A stretch of DNA of 64,000 bases from positions 1 to 64,000 of the forward strand of contig CAZFER010000030.1 in assembly GCA_964517495.1 (NCBI GenBank), given 5' to 3'. The notes beneath the pieces were generated by a model, which saw only the letters and a program-made list of their open reading frames with translations, did no database searches and was not told the DNA's origin. Made by a program: the position numbers and the translations under genes. This document shows, piece by piece, positions 25,383-34,955 of the stretch (positions are counted from its first letter, which is position 1; each line of letters begins with the position of its first letter). The stretch is from CAZFER01 sp964517495. GTDB lineage: Bacteria > Hinthialibacterota > Hinthialibacteria > Hinthialibacterales > Hinthialibacteraceae.

Positions 25383-27365
25383 ATGAATACTGTATTTCAA
25401 TTAATGGTAATTCTTACATTAACTGTTACTTCATTATCAGCCCAGGAAGTTCGCACGCCAACCATGCTGGATGAAACCACAACCTCAGGCAAGGCGGTTG
25501 TAGAACCGAATCGAGGTATCGCTGCGACTTATGGCACTTGGACTGTGAAATATACCGTTGGACAAGATGAAATTGCCATAGGGGGTGGAATTCGAGTGGA
25601 ACTTCCTGACGCCTGGCATGCGGGGCCACGCAATTCTGCCGTTCGCCTGCAAGCCACCGATCCAACAGCTGAAAACTACGTAAATGCCACTGCTTCTCGC
25701 CCAGGCGTAAAACTAAAAACCATCGTTGAATCGCAGTCGAATAATATTTTGATCAAACACGCCAAACACTCCCTTGATGGACGTCTTGAACGGTATGTGT
25801 TTGTCGTTCGTGTGCTGATTGAAGAGGGTACACTTAAAGAGAACGACACCCTATCCGTTGTCTATGGTGATCAATCCGAAGGCAGCATAGGTTACCGTGC
25901 TGCCGCCATTGCGGTGAACGATTTACCCGTCTTGGTTGCAGTGGATTCAAATGGGGATTCACGATTTAAAATGCTGGACGCTTTGCCCTCGATTAGTTCT
26001 TTGCCTAATACAGCCGTGGCGATGCAAATCCATGCAAAATCACAAGCGATCGTTGATAAACCGCATCAGGTTTTTGTTTCCTTGATTGATCAGGAAGGTA
26101 ATCCGGTTCAGCACGATTCAATCATTCGTTTAGATTACGATACGACCATTGCCAAGGGTCCAAACGAGGTCACGATCCATAACAAAAAGGGTTACGCCTC
26201 ATTCGAAATCACTCCACAACAAAAAGCTCTATTGTGCATCAAAGGCCGCACACGGGCCATGGAACTCAGTGCTTCATCCAATCCCATCGAGATTGCGGAT
26301 GAAGAACCTGAGGATAAAATCTATTGGGGCGATCTGCATTCTCACACTCATTTCAGCTGGGATGGTGTGGGCTATGATCAATTCAACTACGCGCGCTATA
26401 TATCGGCTTTGGATTTTTACGCGATGACTGATCATTCCATCGTACCGGAGCCAAATGGACTTACCCGGGGTTTAAATCAAGGTGTTTACGAACAATACAC
26501 TCAACTTACTGATCGTTATCACGAACCAGGAGAATTTGTGGCATTGCATGCCTATGAAGCCTCATTCGGAAAACCGTATGGACATCACAATGTCATATTC
26601 CGCGGCGCCCCCGGTCCCCTGCTCTACCCTCAAAAGGATACCCTTCAACAATTTTGGAAACAACTAGCTGCAGGGAAAGCTTTAACCATCCCTCATCACA
26701 CTGGTAAATTCCCATCGGGTGTGGATTATTCCATTCACAATGCTGAGATGCGGCGCAATTTTGAAATCTACTCTGCTCATGGCCTAAGTGAGGTTTATGA
26801 GCCGGATCACCCCTTGGCGTTTGAAGAAAGCCTTTTTACTTCTGACGGTCGAAGTCTAAAATCCCCCACGTACATCCACGACACCTGGATGCGTGGACTA
26901 AAACTATCCACGGTGGCCGCATCTGATGATCACAACGCTCAGCCCGGGCAATCCCATTATGGCATTACAGCGGTTTATGCACCGGAACTTACGCGCGATG
27001 CCATTTTTCAAGCTCTATACGACCGCCATACCTATGGCACCACCGGCGCCAAGATCATTCTCGATTTCCAATGCAATGGTGTACGCATGGGGAACACGGT
27101 CAAAGGGCTATCGAATCCTGAATTCCTTATCAAAGCAATCGGTACGGATACAATTGCATGGATTGAACTATTGCGTTATGTTCCAGGACAAGATGGTAGT
27201 TTTTACGTTATACATAAATGGGAAACTAACCAAGATAAAATCACCCTTCGTGCGACGGATAACGAGTTTCAACCCGGTGCAATCTATTATGTCCGTTTGC
27301 AGCAGCGTTATAAAATCAATGGCCGTGTAGCCATGGCCTGGTCATCCCCTATTTGGACAGAATGA
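25383..27365 (+). CDS. Secreted DUF3604 (PHP-like) protein
   Basis: 660 residues with GGAGG 5 nt before ATG 25383 and a signal peptide ending in LSAQ. Residues 20-300 form a beta-rich N-terminal part. The core DUF3604 region starts near 310 with YWGDLHSHTHFSWDG, which supplies the paired His metal ligands of PHP-type phosphoesterases; it continues with YAMTDHS, HHNVIFRG, LTIPHHTGKFP and LSTVAASDDHNAQPG. DUF3604 is thus a probable metal-dependent hydrolase of unknown substrate. It is followed 103 bp later by a sulfatase on the same strand, suggesting a joint role on sulfated or phosphorylated extracellular substrates. Confidence 0.85.
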   Translation: MNTVFQLMVILTLTVTSLSAQEVRTPTMLDETTTSGKAVVEPNRGIAATYGTWTVKYTVGQDEIAIGGGIRVELPDAWHAGPRNSAVRLQATDPTAENYVNATASRPGVKLKTIVESQSNNILIKHAKHSLDGRLERYVFVVRVLIEEGTLKENDTLSVVYGDQSEGSIGYRAAAIAVNDLPVLVAVDSNGDSRFKMLDALPSISSLPNTAVAMQIHAKSQAIVDKPHQVFVSLIDQEGNPVQHDSIIRLDYDTTIAKGPNEVTIHNKKGYASFEITPQQKALLCIKGRTRAMELSASSNPIEIADEEPEDKIYWGDLHSHTHFSWDGVGYDQFNYARYISALDFYAMTDHSIVPEPNGLTRGLNQGVYEQYTQLTDRYHEPGEFVALHAYEASFGKPYGHHNVIFRGAPGPLLYPQKDTLQQFWKQLAAGKALTIPHHTGKFPSGVDYSIHNAEMRRNFEIYSAHGLSEVYEPDHPLAFEESLFTSDGRSLKSPTYIHDTWMRGLKLSTVAASDDHNAQPGQSHYGITAVYAPELTRDAIFQALYDRHTYGTTGAKIILDFQCNGVRMGNTVKGLSNPEFLIKAIGTDTIAWIELLRYVPGQDGSFYVIHKWETNQDKITLRATDNEFQPGAIYYVRLQQRYKINGRVAMAWSSPIWTE

Positions 27366-27468
27366 AACCCTAAGGGGGGAAGTTAACATCCCACCCTAAA
27401 ACCCATTGACTTCATGGAGCGTAAGGGGCAATCTCTTATTGAATCAGCAATCGATACAAAGGAAAAAG

Positions 27469-28992
27469 ATGGATAGACGAACTTTTTTAAAAAAAAACAC
27501 ATTCTCAGCCACAGCATTATCATTAGGCCTTCAAAGCAGTGCAAGCGATTCGAGAAAGGCACGTCCAAACATTCTTTTCATCATGTCTGACGATCATGCG
27601 GTCAACGCTATTTCGGCTTATGGATCCCGTTTGGCCAATGTGGCTCCTACTCCCAACATAGATCGTCTGGGCAGTGAAGGGATGCGTTTGGATCGATGTT
27701 TTTGTACCAATTCCATTTGTGTACCCAGCCGTGCTTCCATTCTTACTGGTCAGTATAGCCATAAAAATGGAGTATACACACTTGCCGACACGATTGATCC
27801 CAAGCAGCCCAATGTTGCCAGGATGCTGCAGGGCTTGGGCTATCAAACTGCCATGATCGGCAAATGGCACCTCAAAACGGAACCGTCTGGTTTTGATTAT
27901 TGGAATGTATTGCCCGGCCAGGGGCGCTACCATAATCCTGTATTGAAAGAAATGGGGAAAGGGGAACAAACCCATGAAGGCCATTCTACCGATGTCATCA
28001 CCGATTTAACCATCGATTGGCTAAAAGGCCGCCAATCGGATAACCCCTTCTTTTTGATGTGCCATTTTAAAGCACCGCATGAGCCTTGGGATAACGCCAA
28101 TCGATATGACGAGTGGCTAAAGGATACCACCATTCCCGAGCCACCCAGTTTGTTTGAAGATAAATCGCACCGTTCACCTGGTTCACGCGAATATGGTTAT
28201 ACCATCGACACCATGGCCGAACGGCAACAGCGTAAACGCTATCACTCGGATGGCCCCGAGAACTTTGAAGGCATGACTGATGAGGAAAAACGCCGCCATG
28301 CCTATCAAGTCTTTCTTAAGCGCTATCTGCGCACCATTAAGGGTGTTGATGACAATGTTGGCCGGTTGTTGGACTTTTTGGATAAAAATGGATTACGTGA
28401 AAACACGGTTGTCATCTATACATCCGATCAAGGGTACTTTCTCGGTGAACATAACTACATCGATAAACGCTGGATGTACGAAGAATCATTACAGATGCCC
28501 TTTTTTATTCGCTATCCCAAAGAAATCCAGGCCGGTCAGACCAATGGTGATATCATACTCAATGTTGATTTTGCCCCCCTGTTTCTGGATTATGCGGGTG
28601 GTGAATCACCTTCCTGGATGCAAGGGAACAGTTTTCGAGACAACCTGCAAGGCCAAACACCCGATAACTGGCGCACGTCCATGTATTACCGCTATTGGCA
28701 ACACACTAACCGCCCTGCCCATTACGGTATTCGAACCAGGCGCTACAAACTAATTTTCTTCTATGGGATGCCGCTTAACATGAAAGGAACCTCTGATAAG
28801 CAGAGCAAAGTGGGCTGGGAACTCTATGATCTGCAGAAGGATCCACATGAACTTAATAATGTTTATCGTGATCCCGCCTATCAACCTGTGGTCAAAAAAT
28901 TAAAAGCGGAACTGAAAAAACAGAAACACGCTTTGGATGATACAGATGAATCCTATCCCGAATTAAAGGCATTGCAAAACAAGGCGCTTTGA
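27469..28992 (+). CDS. Exported type I sulfatase
   Basis: 507 residues from ATG 27469 with AAAGGAAAAAG upstream. It has a Tat-like signal (MDRRTFLKKN then a short hydrophobic stretch). Catalytic features: RPNILFIMSDDH (calcium-binding Asp41-Asp42), CVPSRASILTG with Cys84 as the formylglycine precursor (CxPSR), GKWHL, and a late DQGYFLGEH metal site. The C-terminal YELYDLQKDPHELNN is standard for the family. It hydrolyses sulfate esters, probably on polysaccharides. Activity needs a formylglycine-generating enzyme, which is not in this window. It lies directly downstream of the DUF3604 gene. Confidence 0.93.
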   Translation: MDRRTFLKKNTFSATALSLGLQSSASDSRKARPNILFIMSDDHAVNAISAYGSRLANVAPTPNIDRLGSEGMRLDRCFCTNSICVPSRASILTGQYSHKNGVYTLADTIDPKQPNVARMLQGLGYQTAMIGKWHLKTEPSGFDYWNVLPGQGRYHNPVLKEMGKGEQTHEGHSTDVITDLTIDWLKGRQSDNPFFLMCHFKAPHEPWDNANRYDEWLKDTTIPEPPSLFEDKSHRSPGSREYGYTIDTMAERQQRKRYHSDGPENFEGMTDEEKRRHAYQVFLKRYLRTIKGVDDNVGRLLDFLDKNGLRENTVVIYTSDQGYFLGEHNYIDKRWMYEESLQMPFFIRYPKEIQAGQTNGDIILNVDFAPLFLDYAGGESPSWMQGNSFRDNLQGQTPDNWRTSMYYRYWQHTNRPAHYGIRTRRYKLIFFYGMPLNMKGTSDKQSKVGWELYDLQKDPHELNNVYRDPAYQPVVKKLKAELKKQKHALDDTDESYPELKALQNKAL

Positions 28993-29507
28993 TCATGGGA
29001 AGGGCGAATCTTTGGATGCGCCGTTGTATGTGAAAACGGCTCTCAAGGAACTACATTCGCAAGTTTAACCCATCGAGAGTACTGTTGTACGTTGAAACGG
29101 CTCGGCGGGAGCCTCGCCCTCCCATTTAGAACGGCTCGGCGGGTACCTCGCCCTCCCCAGAGTACATCGATGGGTCGAAAAAACGTGAACCATCCACGAA
29201 NNNNNNNNNNNNNNNNNNNNNNNNNNNNNNNNNNNNNNNNNNNNNNNNNNNNNNNNNNNNNNNNNNNNNNNNNNNNNNNNNNNNNNNNNNNNNNNNNNNN
29301 CCTCGCCCTCCCCAGAGTACATCGATGGGTCGAAAAAACGTGAACCATCCACGAAAGTAGCACCGATCAACAAAACAATTTCCAAAACAGCGATCGATAA
29401 TATTTTCATACACCTCATAATCGATGAAAAAATTTAATATATAATCGTTATGTAACCAATTGGTAATCGTTATTGCCAATAACACATAAAAATCGAGGTT
29501 TTTAAAT
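28993..29507. repeat. Repeat-filled intergenic region around an assembly gap
   Basis: There is no gene here. Two copies of the GGCTCGGCGGG-GCCTCGCCCTCCC element lie at 29099-29123 and 29132-29156, followed by AGTACATCGATGGGTCGAAA (29161-29180). A third partial copy begins right after the N run. The downstream 29356-29507 is AT-rich and should hold the promoter of the following gene. Confidence 0.75.
29201..29300. other. Assembly gap (100 N) flanked by identical 55-nt ends
   Basis: The 55 nt before the gap (29146-29200) and after it (29301-29355) are identical. This is the signature of two contig ends that overlap inside a repeat, so the gap may be artificial or hide a tandem repeat. Confidence 0.9.
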
Positions 29508-30329
29508 ATGAGCAACGGAAAAAAATTCGCTTGGTGGGGATGTTTGGGATGTGGTGGCTGCCTGGGATTGGTGGTCATTGCAATTATCATCTTTGCTGGT
29601 GTCGTCGCTTATCAGGGGTATCAATTTGGAAAGAATATCCACGAAACATACCTTGGCGTCAGTGAAAATTACCAAACAGTTGATCAACAATTTCCCTTTA
29701 ACCCCCCTGAGGAAAATTTAATTAAAGAAGACCGCTTCAAAGCCTATTTAACCATCCGAAAAAACATGACCAATTTCGCGACTGAGTATATGAATCAATT
29801 TGAAGAAATTGGAAAAAAGATCGAGAAGAATTTTGAGGCACCCGGATTTTTCAATAAAATCACGGGTATATCAAGCATCACTGAAATCGTCAAACATGCC
29901 GTGAATATGGCTGCCAAAATCGGAAACCATCATGTGGAATTGCTGGAAGAGCATAAAATGTCCTGGAAGGAGTATGAATGGTTAACCCGTCAGTTTTTAG
30001 GCACATTGGCCAAAGCAGAAGATAATAATAACGAAGAGGCCGCGAAACTGTGGGAAACCTATCTGGAGAAATTTGAAGAAGCCCGGAAAAAAATGAGAGA
30101 AGTCAACGTTAACACCGGTGAAAATCAATTCAGCGGTGATGACATGAATCGTGAGAATTTAAGGCGAAAAATCGAATCGGTAGAATATCGAAGTGAAAAT
30201 GCTGAGTTAATCAAACAAAACCAGGAGAACCTCATCCCCAAAGATGAAGTTCCCATTATTGATTATCTCGGCCTTCAATTGAGCGACTTTATCAAACAGG
30301 CCCCCAGTTCTGAAGAAGTCGCACAATAG
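29508..30329 (+). CDS. Small membrane-anchored helical protein, function unknown
   Basis: 273 residues. The N-terminus has a Gly/Cys-rich WWGCLGCGGCLGL leading into one transmembrane helix (VVIAIIIFAGVVAY, ~22-36). The rest is hydrophilic and mostly helical with many charged residues (EEIGKKIEKNF, KFEEARKKMREV), presumably periplasmic. Similar Gly/Cys-rich openings precede the single helix in many unannotated proteins. No enzymatic motif is visible. It converges on the M48 protease gene, with stop codons 3 nt apart; no partner is indicated. Confidence 0.65.
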   Translation: MSNGKKFAWWGCLGCGGCLGLVVIAIIIFAGVVAYQGYQFGKNIHETYLGVSENYQTVDQQFPFNPPEENLIKEDRFKAYLTIRKNMTNFATEYMNQFEEIGKKIEKNFEAPGFFNKITGISSITEIVKHAVNMAAKIGNHHVELLEEHKMSWKEYEWLTRQFLGTLAKAEDNNNEEAAKLWETYLEKFEEARKKMREVNVNTGENQFSGDDMNRENLRRKIESVEYRSENAELIKQNQENLIPKDEVPIIDYLGLQLSDFIKQAPSSEEVAQ

Positions 30330-30332
30330 GCT

Positions 30333-31571
30333 CTACTCAGACTTTAAAGCCGCTATCCGTTCAGGGACTGTAGGATGCGAATAATAAAAGGTGCTAAACA
30401 CCGGATGCGGTGTGGGATTAAAAAGGTTTTCTGTACCAATTTTCTTTAGTAATGATATGATCGATTCGCGGTCACCGGTCTGTTGGGCCGCGAATTGGTC
30501 TGCTTCATATTCGATTTTTCGTGAGAATCCGTTTTCCAGCGGTGATAACCAAAACAAAATGCCATGGCCAAATAAAGAAAGCACCAATAATCCCGTGACA
30601 AATCGATCTCCACTGAAGCCAAAAGGCTCCATCAACCATGTTTGATCGATCAACAATGACATAATGAACAATTGAATCAAAAGAATCGTATCATGCCATA
30701 CCATGTTCCACAATTGATGCCGCTTGATCTGATGACCCATCTCATGAGCTGTCACCGCGGCAATTTCATTCTCATTCATCTGTTCAAGCAATGTATCAAA
30801 TAACACAATTGACTTTGACTGGCCGATTCCTGTAAAAAACGCATTCGAATGCTTTGAGCGTTTGCTGCCATCCATCACCTTTATTGATTTGATCGATACA
30901 CCTGCCTTGTCCGCCAGGGTTTCCAATTTGTCCTTCAATGAACCATCCGGTAGTGGCTTGATTGTATAAAACAGTGGCATAATCACCACCGGTACGATTA
31001 AATACATAAACACTTGAAAAACCACCACAATGCCAAACACCCATATCCACCACCATTCGCCGGACCATTCAGCCGCAAAGAGAATCAATGCCAAAAGGGG
31101 ATAAAACAGGATACAGCTGATCACAAACATCAGGAGTTTATCCTTGCACCACAATCCCAGGGTCATGGTGTTAAATCCAAAACGCTCCTCTAACCGAAAG
31201 GTGTTGTACCAATCCAAAGGCAGTGAAATAATTCCGCTCAGTACCAACATACTAAACAGAAACAAAGCCTCCCCCCATATGGATACCCCAATCCATTGCG
31301 TGACCCTATCATACCAAAAGGGGAAAAAACCGCAAAAAACGACGGCGATCAATAAAACCGTCATGAGGCTATTTTCCACAACGCCCATACGGCTGTTGGC
31401 GGTAAGGTAATCCAGCGCCCGGCTCCGTTCATCATCTTCGGGATAAAACAACCGGCCGGTTTCTCCATCGATATGCTGGCGAGCATACCCCACATTCATC
31501 CAAACCAAGACGATTTCACTAAAATATTTAAAAACAATGAGGAGTAAAAAAATGACAAGAATTAAATCCAT
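30333..31571 (-). CDS. M48 family (Ste24-like) membrane zinc metalloprotease
   Basis: 412 residues, multi-pass. Several transmembrane helices precede the catalytic region (1-20, ~65-85, ~100-120, ~145-165, ~173-200). The zinc site is HEMGH at 276-280 with the third ligand in EYEADQFA (Glu356). The order helices - HEMGH - two helices - ExxxD matches CAAX-type Ste24/HtpX-related proteases, and the length equals Ste24 (~420). The C-terminus SHPTVPERIAAL is typical. Probable role: membrane protein quality control or peptide processing in the inner membrane. It is monocistronic. Confidence 0.9.
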   Translation of the reverse strand: MDLILVIFLLLIVFKYFSEIVLVWMNVGYARQHIDGETGRLFYPEDDERSRALDYLTANSRMGVVENSLMTVLLIAVVFCGFFPFWYDRVTQWIGVSIWGEALFLFSMLVLSGIISLPLDWYNTFRLEERFGFNTMTLGLWCKDKLLMFVISCILFYPLLALILFAAEWSGEWWWIWVFGIVVVFQVFMYLIVPVVIMPLFYTIKPLPDGSLKDKLETLADKAGVSIKSIKVMDGSKRSKHSNAFFTGIGQSKSIVLFDTLLEQMNENEIAAVTAHEMGHQIKRHQLWNMVWHDTILLIQLFIMSLLIDQTWLMEPFGFSGDRFVTGLLVLSLFGHGILFWLSPLENGFSRKIEYEADQFAAQQTGDRESIISLLKKIGTENLFNPTPHPVFSTFYYSHPTVPERIAALKSE

Positions 31572-31712
31572 ATGACTTTTGATCCAACAAATATGCTTTC
31601 GTTATTAAAAAAAGAGTTTATAAAGCATCTTGCAAATACCGGGAAATTCGCTCTTTGTTTGCAGTTAAACTTGAAAACTGTTTCTCACACACATCGCTGA
31701 AACGGGCCAGCA

Positions 31713-32966
31713 CTATACTTCCATCGGTCGAATTTCCCGCTTCTCGACATCAAACATCATCCGGTGGTTTTTCACCATCGCTTCATCGGCCAGGATGCAT
31801 GCCACGGCGTGTTGATAACCTGCGTCTATATTGGCATTCGGCTGTTCACGTGTCCGCAGGCAAATCAGCCAATCTTCCATGTGATGGCGCATGGGGACTT
31901 CCGGCACATCCTGATCTTCTTTGATGCGCTCGGGATGCTGGCTCCCATTGCCTGACATGACCGGATGGCTCCAGTTGGTGGCGTCAATGCTGCCCTTCAT
32001 GCCGATGAATCGTAGAAAACTCCCAGTTCCATTACCAAAGGTCGTGCTATAGCTGACTAAAAACCCTTCTGGATACTCAAGGATGGTCTGCACTTGATCG
32101 GGGCAGGTTCGTTGGTCTTTCCAGGCATAAATCCCTCCAATGGTAACGGCATTGTGGGGAAAGCGGGCGCCGGTAATATAATGGACCAGATCGACAAAGT
32201 GGCTCATAAAACCGCCGATCGGTCCATCCGAAAATTCACGATAGCCATACCATGTAGAAAATTTGTCGGCATCAAACGGCCTGTCTTTGTTATTCTTTAG
32301 AAACAGTTTCCAATTGGCATCCTTCTTTTCCACATCCCGCACATAGGAATGCCAATACGGTTTGTAGGAATTACGTGATTGCTCACACCGAATGATCGAT
32401 CCCAACACACCATCCTGAACCACTTTTTTGCAACCGGTGAAGGTCGACATGCTTCGCAGCTGGGTTCCCACCTGCACAATACGATTATTTGCCTTGACGG
32501 CATCCACTGCCCGGTTGAGTTCTTCAATGGTGATTCCCAGCGGCTTTTCGCAATAGGCATCTTTGCCCGCTTTGGCGGTGGCTTCCAATACTTCACAATG
32601 GCGAAAATCAGGACAGGCAATCATTACTGCATCAATTTCATCCAATGCCAGTAAATCGCGATAATCTTCAAACTGCTTGGGCTCGAGTTCATACCAATCG
32701 CGTGCCATCGCCGCGGCCTGTTCGCGATGCTGCCGCCATACGTCACAGACGGCGGTAACCGCAAAGTTGTATTTTTCATCAAATCGGTGAAGATAATCCT
32801 TCATTAGAGCGTTACGTCCCCGGCTGCCACAGCCAATCAGGCCAATATTGATCCTGTCATTAGCCCCTAAAACCCGTTGGCTGGATAATGCTGTTAACGG
32901 TAACAGCGCCGCCATTTTTCCCCCGTGTCCGATAAAATCACGTCGTGATAATGTTCCTTTATTCAT
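31713..32966 (-). CDS. Tat-exported Gfo/Idh/MocA oxidoreductase
   Basis: 417 residues from ATG 32966, chosen over an upstream start because GGGGAG lies 9 nt before it and the signal then begins properly. Tat signal: LSRRDFIGHGG, hydrophobic stretch, SSQRVLGAND. Rossmann: INIGLIGCGSRG; catalytic motif YCEKPLGIT intact. WYGYREFSDGPIGGFMSHFVDLVHYITG is the C-terminal active-site helix. It probably acts on sugars in the periplasm. It is the fourth family member in 20 kb, each in its own transcription unit except the 13.1-15.5 kb pair. Confidence 0.88.
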   Translation of the reverse strand: MNKGTLSRRDFIGHGGKMAALLPLTALSSQRVLGANDRINIGLIGCGSRGRNALMKDYLHRFDEKYNFAVTAVCDVWRQHREQAAAMARDWYELEPKQFEDYRDLLALDEIDAVMIACPDFRHCEVLEATAKAGKDAYCEKPLGITIEELNRAVDAVKANNRIVQVGTQLRSMSTFTGCKKVVQDGVLGSIIRCEQSRNSYKPYWHSYVRDVEKKDANWKLFLKNNKDRPFDADKFSTWYGYREFSDGPIGGFMSHFVDLVHYITGARFPHNAVTIGGIYAWKDQRTCPDQVQTILEYPEGFLVSYSTTFGNGTGSFLRFIGMKGSIDATNWSHPVMSGNGSQHPERIKEDQDVPEVPMRHHMEDWLICLRTREQPNANIDAGYQHAVACILADEAMVKNHRMMFDVEKREIRPMEV

Positions 32967-33061
32967 GTTATATTCTCCCCATTCTATAAAAATTCTCATC
33001 CATATCTATATCGTATTTTCTTTAATAGAAAAAGGATGATGTACCCATAATCTCTTATACG

Positions 33062-33441
33062 TTATTTAATCATACCACGCTCAGCAAATGAGAGGGGGGG
33101 ATGCTTGGGGGCACTAGTTGGTTTGATTCCCTTTGGAATAAACTCATAGAGCTTATAACCATCCCTTATTTCAATATCGATATCAAACGTAAGAGTATTG
33201 TTTTTCAATTTAAAATCATGAGGCTTTTCATTGATGAACAACCTCATTTCTTTTCCAACAAGCCAGAAGGTATGGTAATGCGAACTGCACCACCCTCTCG
33301 CCCTACTAATCGGCCATTGAGTTGGTCATTTTCCACTTTAACGCTGATACCGAAATCTCCCCCTTCTCGTTCGATTTTCAAGTTGTTATAGGCTAACTCA
33401 TTACCTTCAAAAAGTGCTAACTCCTTCAATAATGGGATCAA
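33062..33441 (-). pseudogene. C-terminal remnant of an exported protein, frameshifted
   Basis: Two short frames overlap by 4 nt (TTG 33441 to TGA 33244; ATG 33247 to TAA 33062) and together read like one continuous beta-rich C-terminal domain: KIEREGGDFGISVKVENDQL ... RITIPSGLLEKK, then MRLFINEKPHDFKLKNN...LTFDIDI. This resembles the closing beta domain of glycoside hydrolase-type proteins, with a one-base indel between halves and no N-terminal part. I cannot name the family. Two tiny overlapping genes are the alternative. Confidence 0.4.
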
Positions 33442-33632
33442 ATCATTGCCCTACAATTAAATCCTCCCTCATCCTCGCTCAAAGGGAGAATTATTTGTTA
33501 ATCGTTAGGGAGAAATATACGATTAAAAACGCCAATGTTATGCGTAAGTTACTGATATTACGATCTTTAAGCAATATAATTAAAAGGATGGATAAAATTT
33601 CAAAAATAAACAAGGGGGAAAAGGTAGGGAAA

Positions 33633-33705
33633 AGCAGGAGACGGGACTCGAACCCGCGACCTTCTCGTTGGCAACGAGAAGCTCTACCAACTGAGCTACT
33701 CCTGC
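33633..33705 (-). tRNA. tRNA-Gly (anticodon GCC)
   Basis: The minus strand folds as a full cloverleaf: acceptor GCAGGAG/CTCCTGC, D arm AGCTCAGTTGGTAGAGCT, anticodon arm CTTCTCGTTGCCAACGAGAAG with GCC, T arm GCGGGTTCGAGTCCCGT, discriminator U as usual for tRNA-Gly. CCA is not encoded. Confidence 0.95.
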
Positions 33706-33736
33706 ATATCTCAATCATGTTTAATGTTCAGACTTA

Positions 33737-33765
33737 ATTATTATTTCACTGCTTCAAACAGTCAA
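33737..33765 (-). promoter_or_regulatory. Sigma-70 promoter of tRNA-Gly
   Basis: On the minus strand: TTGACT (33765-33760), a 17-nt spacer and AATAAT (33742-33737), about 32 nt before the tRNA 5' end. Confidence 0.6.
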
Positions 33766-33833
33766 GGATTGCTTTTGAATAATTATCTATTTTTTAATTG
33801 GCTAAAGGGCTTGAAAAGTGCCAATGCAAAAGA

Positions 33834-34955
33834 TTAATCATCCCCCCTGTAATGCATGCGTGCTGATTTCTTTTTCTTTTCTTCTTCTTCTTCTTTGGGT
33901 TTTTGTTTTGGGATTGTTTGCTGGCTATGGCGCTTAACACTGTCCATATTCACTTTGCTTTCTGATTCCTGCAAAACATTTTCAGAAATATGATTAATGA
34001 CCTGGGTTACTTCCTCTTCCTGTTTTTCAAGGATTTTACTTTCAGTATCAAGGGCACTCAATTCAGACTTTTTTGTTTCAAGTTTGCGTTGAACTTCCGC
34101 CATATTTTGAATTTCTTCATCGTTTTCCTTGTTTGAAAGCGCATCAAGGCCCAATTCTTTCAACTCAGCAATGGAGCCTTGAACATCTTGAATACTTCGA
34201 TAAAGTTCCTCCATTTCGAATCCAAGAAAGTCTTTGCGGGAGTAGCAAATTTGGTTTTGGGTATTGATTAAGCGCCGTTTGGTTTTCTGAAGATTAAGGC
34301 GATAGTAATAAAGGGAATGAACATCCGGTTCAATGGAACGGGCATAAAGAAGGTATTTATTCTTCATTTTGGCTAGTTGTTTCGCCAAAGAAACCGCTTT
34401 ATTTTCATTTCCCTTATTTTTTTCATTGATAAATTCCCCCATCATGGATTCATATTCATCGAGGATGGGAGCATTTCTTCGTTTGGTAGCGATCATGCTT
34501 TCGCAATTCGCTGTTTCCGAAAGCCCGTCATTAATTTCTCTTGCCCGTCTTTTCAAACTGGGTTCAATGCGTTCAACATCTTTTTTACTAATGGCTTGTC
34601 TTCTTTTAAATTGATTAAAAGAATAACTTGCAATTGTATGAAGGATTTCAAGTTCCTGTTGGATTACTCTAAGTTCATCCGTTAATGCTCGACGAACTTG
34701 TTTTTGCAAGTCAGGATTCTCGCTCCGGTGCAAATATTCCTTTGCCTGGGCTTGAGTGATCCAAGTGACTTTACCCTCGTAGATAATCTTAACCAGTTGA
34801 TTGGGTTGAACTTTAGCTTTTTGAGATGCAACTTGAACCGCTTTGTCGAGGAATTGTTCAACTTGCTCCATGGAGATAGCTGAATCCGTGTCAAATAATT
34901 GTTGAATATCTTCAAATTTGACACTGGATAAACTTTGAAATCCGTTCCCAGCCAC
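33834..34955 (-). CDS. Coiled-coil protein of unknown function
   Basis: 373 residues from GTG 34955 (GAGGGTG ~13 nt upstream). No signal peptide or membrane segment. The first ~75 residues look like a small folded domain with VKIIYEGKVTWITQAQAKEYL. Residues ~80-330 are dominated by heptad-like helices (DELRVIQQELEILHTI, ELYRSIQDVQGSIAELKELG, LSALDTESKILEKQEEEV). The C-terminus is a charged tail with runs of Glu then Lys. It is probably a cytoplasmic scaffold or structural protein. It is divergent from the epimerase gene and downstream of nothing recognisable; no function is assigned. Confidence 0.75.
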   Translation of the reverse strand: MAGNGFQSLSSVKFEDIQQLFDTDSAISMEQVEQFLDKAVQVASQKAKVQPNQLVKIIYEGKVTWITQAQAKEYLHRSENPDLQKQVRRALTDELRVIQQELEILHTIASYSFNQFKRRQAISKKDVERIEPSLKRRAREINDGLSETANCESMIATKRRNAPILDEYESMMGEFINEKNKGNENKAVSLAKQLAKMKNKYLLYARSIEPDVHSLYYYRLNLQKTKRRLINTQNQICYSRKDFLGFEMEELYRSIQDVQGSIAELKELGLDALSNKENDEEIQNMAEVQRKLETKKSELSALDTESKILEKQEEEVTQVINHISENVLQESESKVNMDSVKRHSQQTIPKQKPKEEEEEKKKKSARMHYRGDD

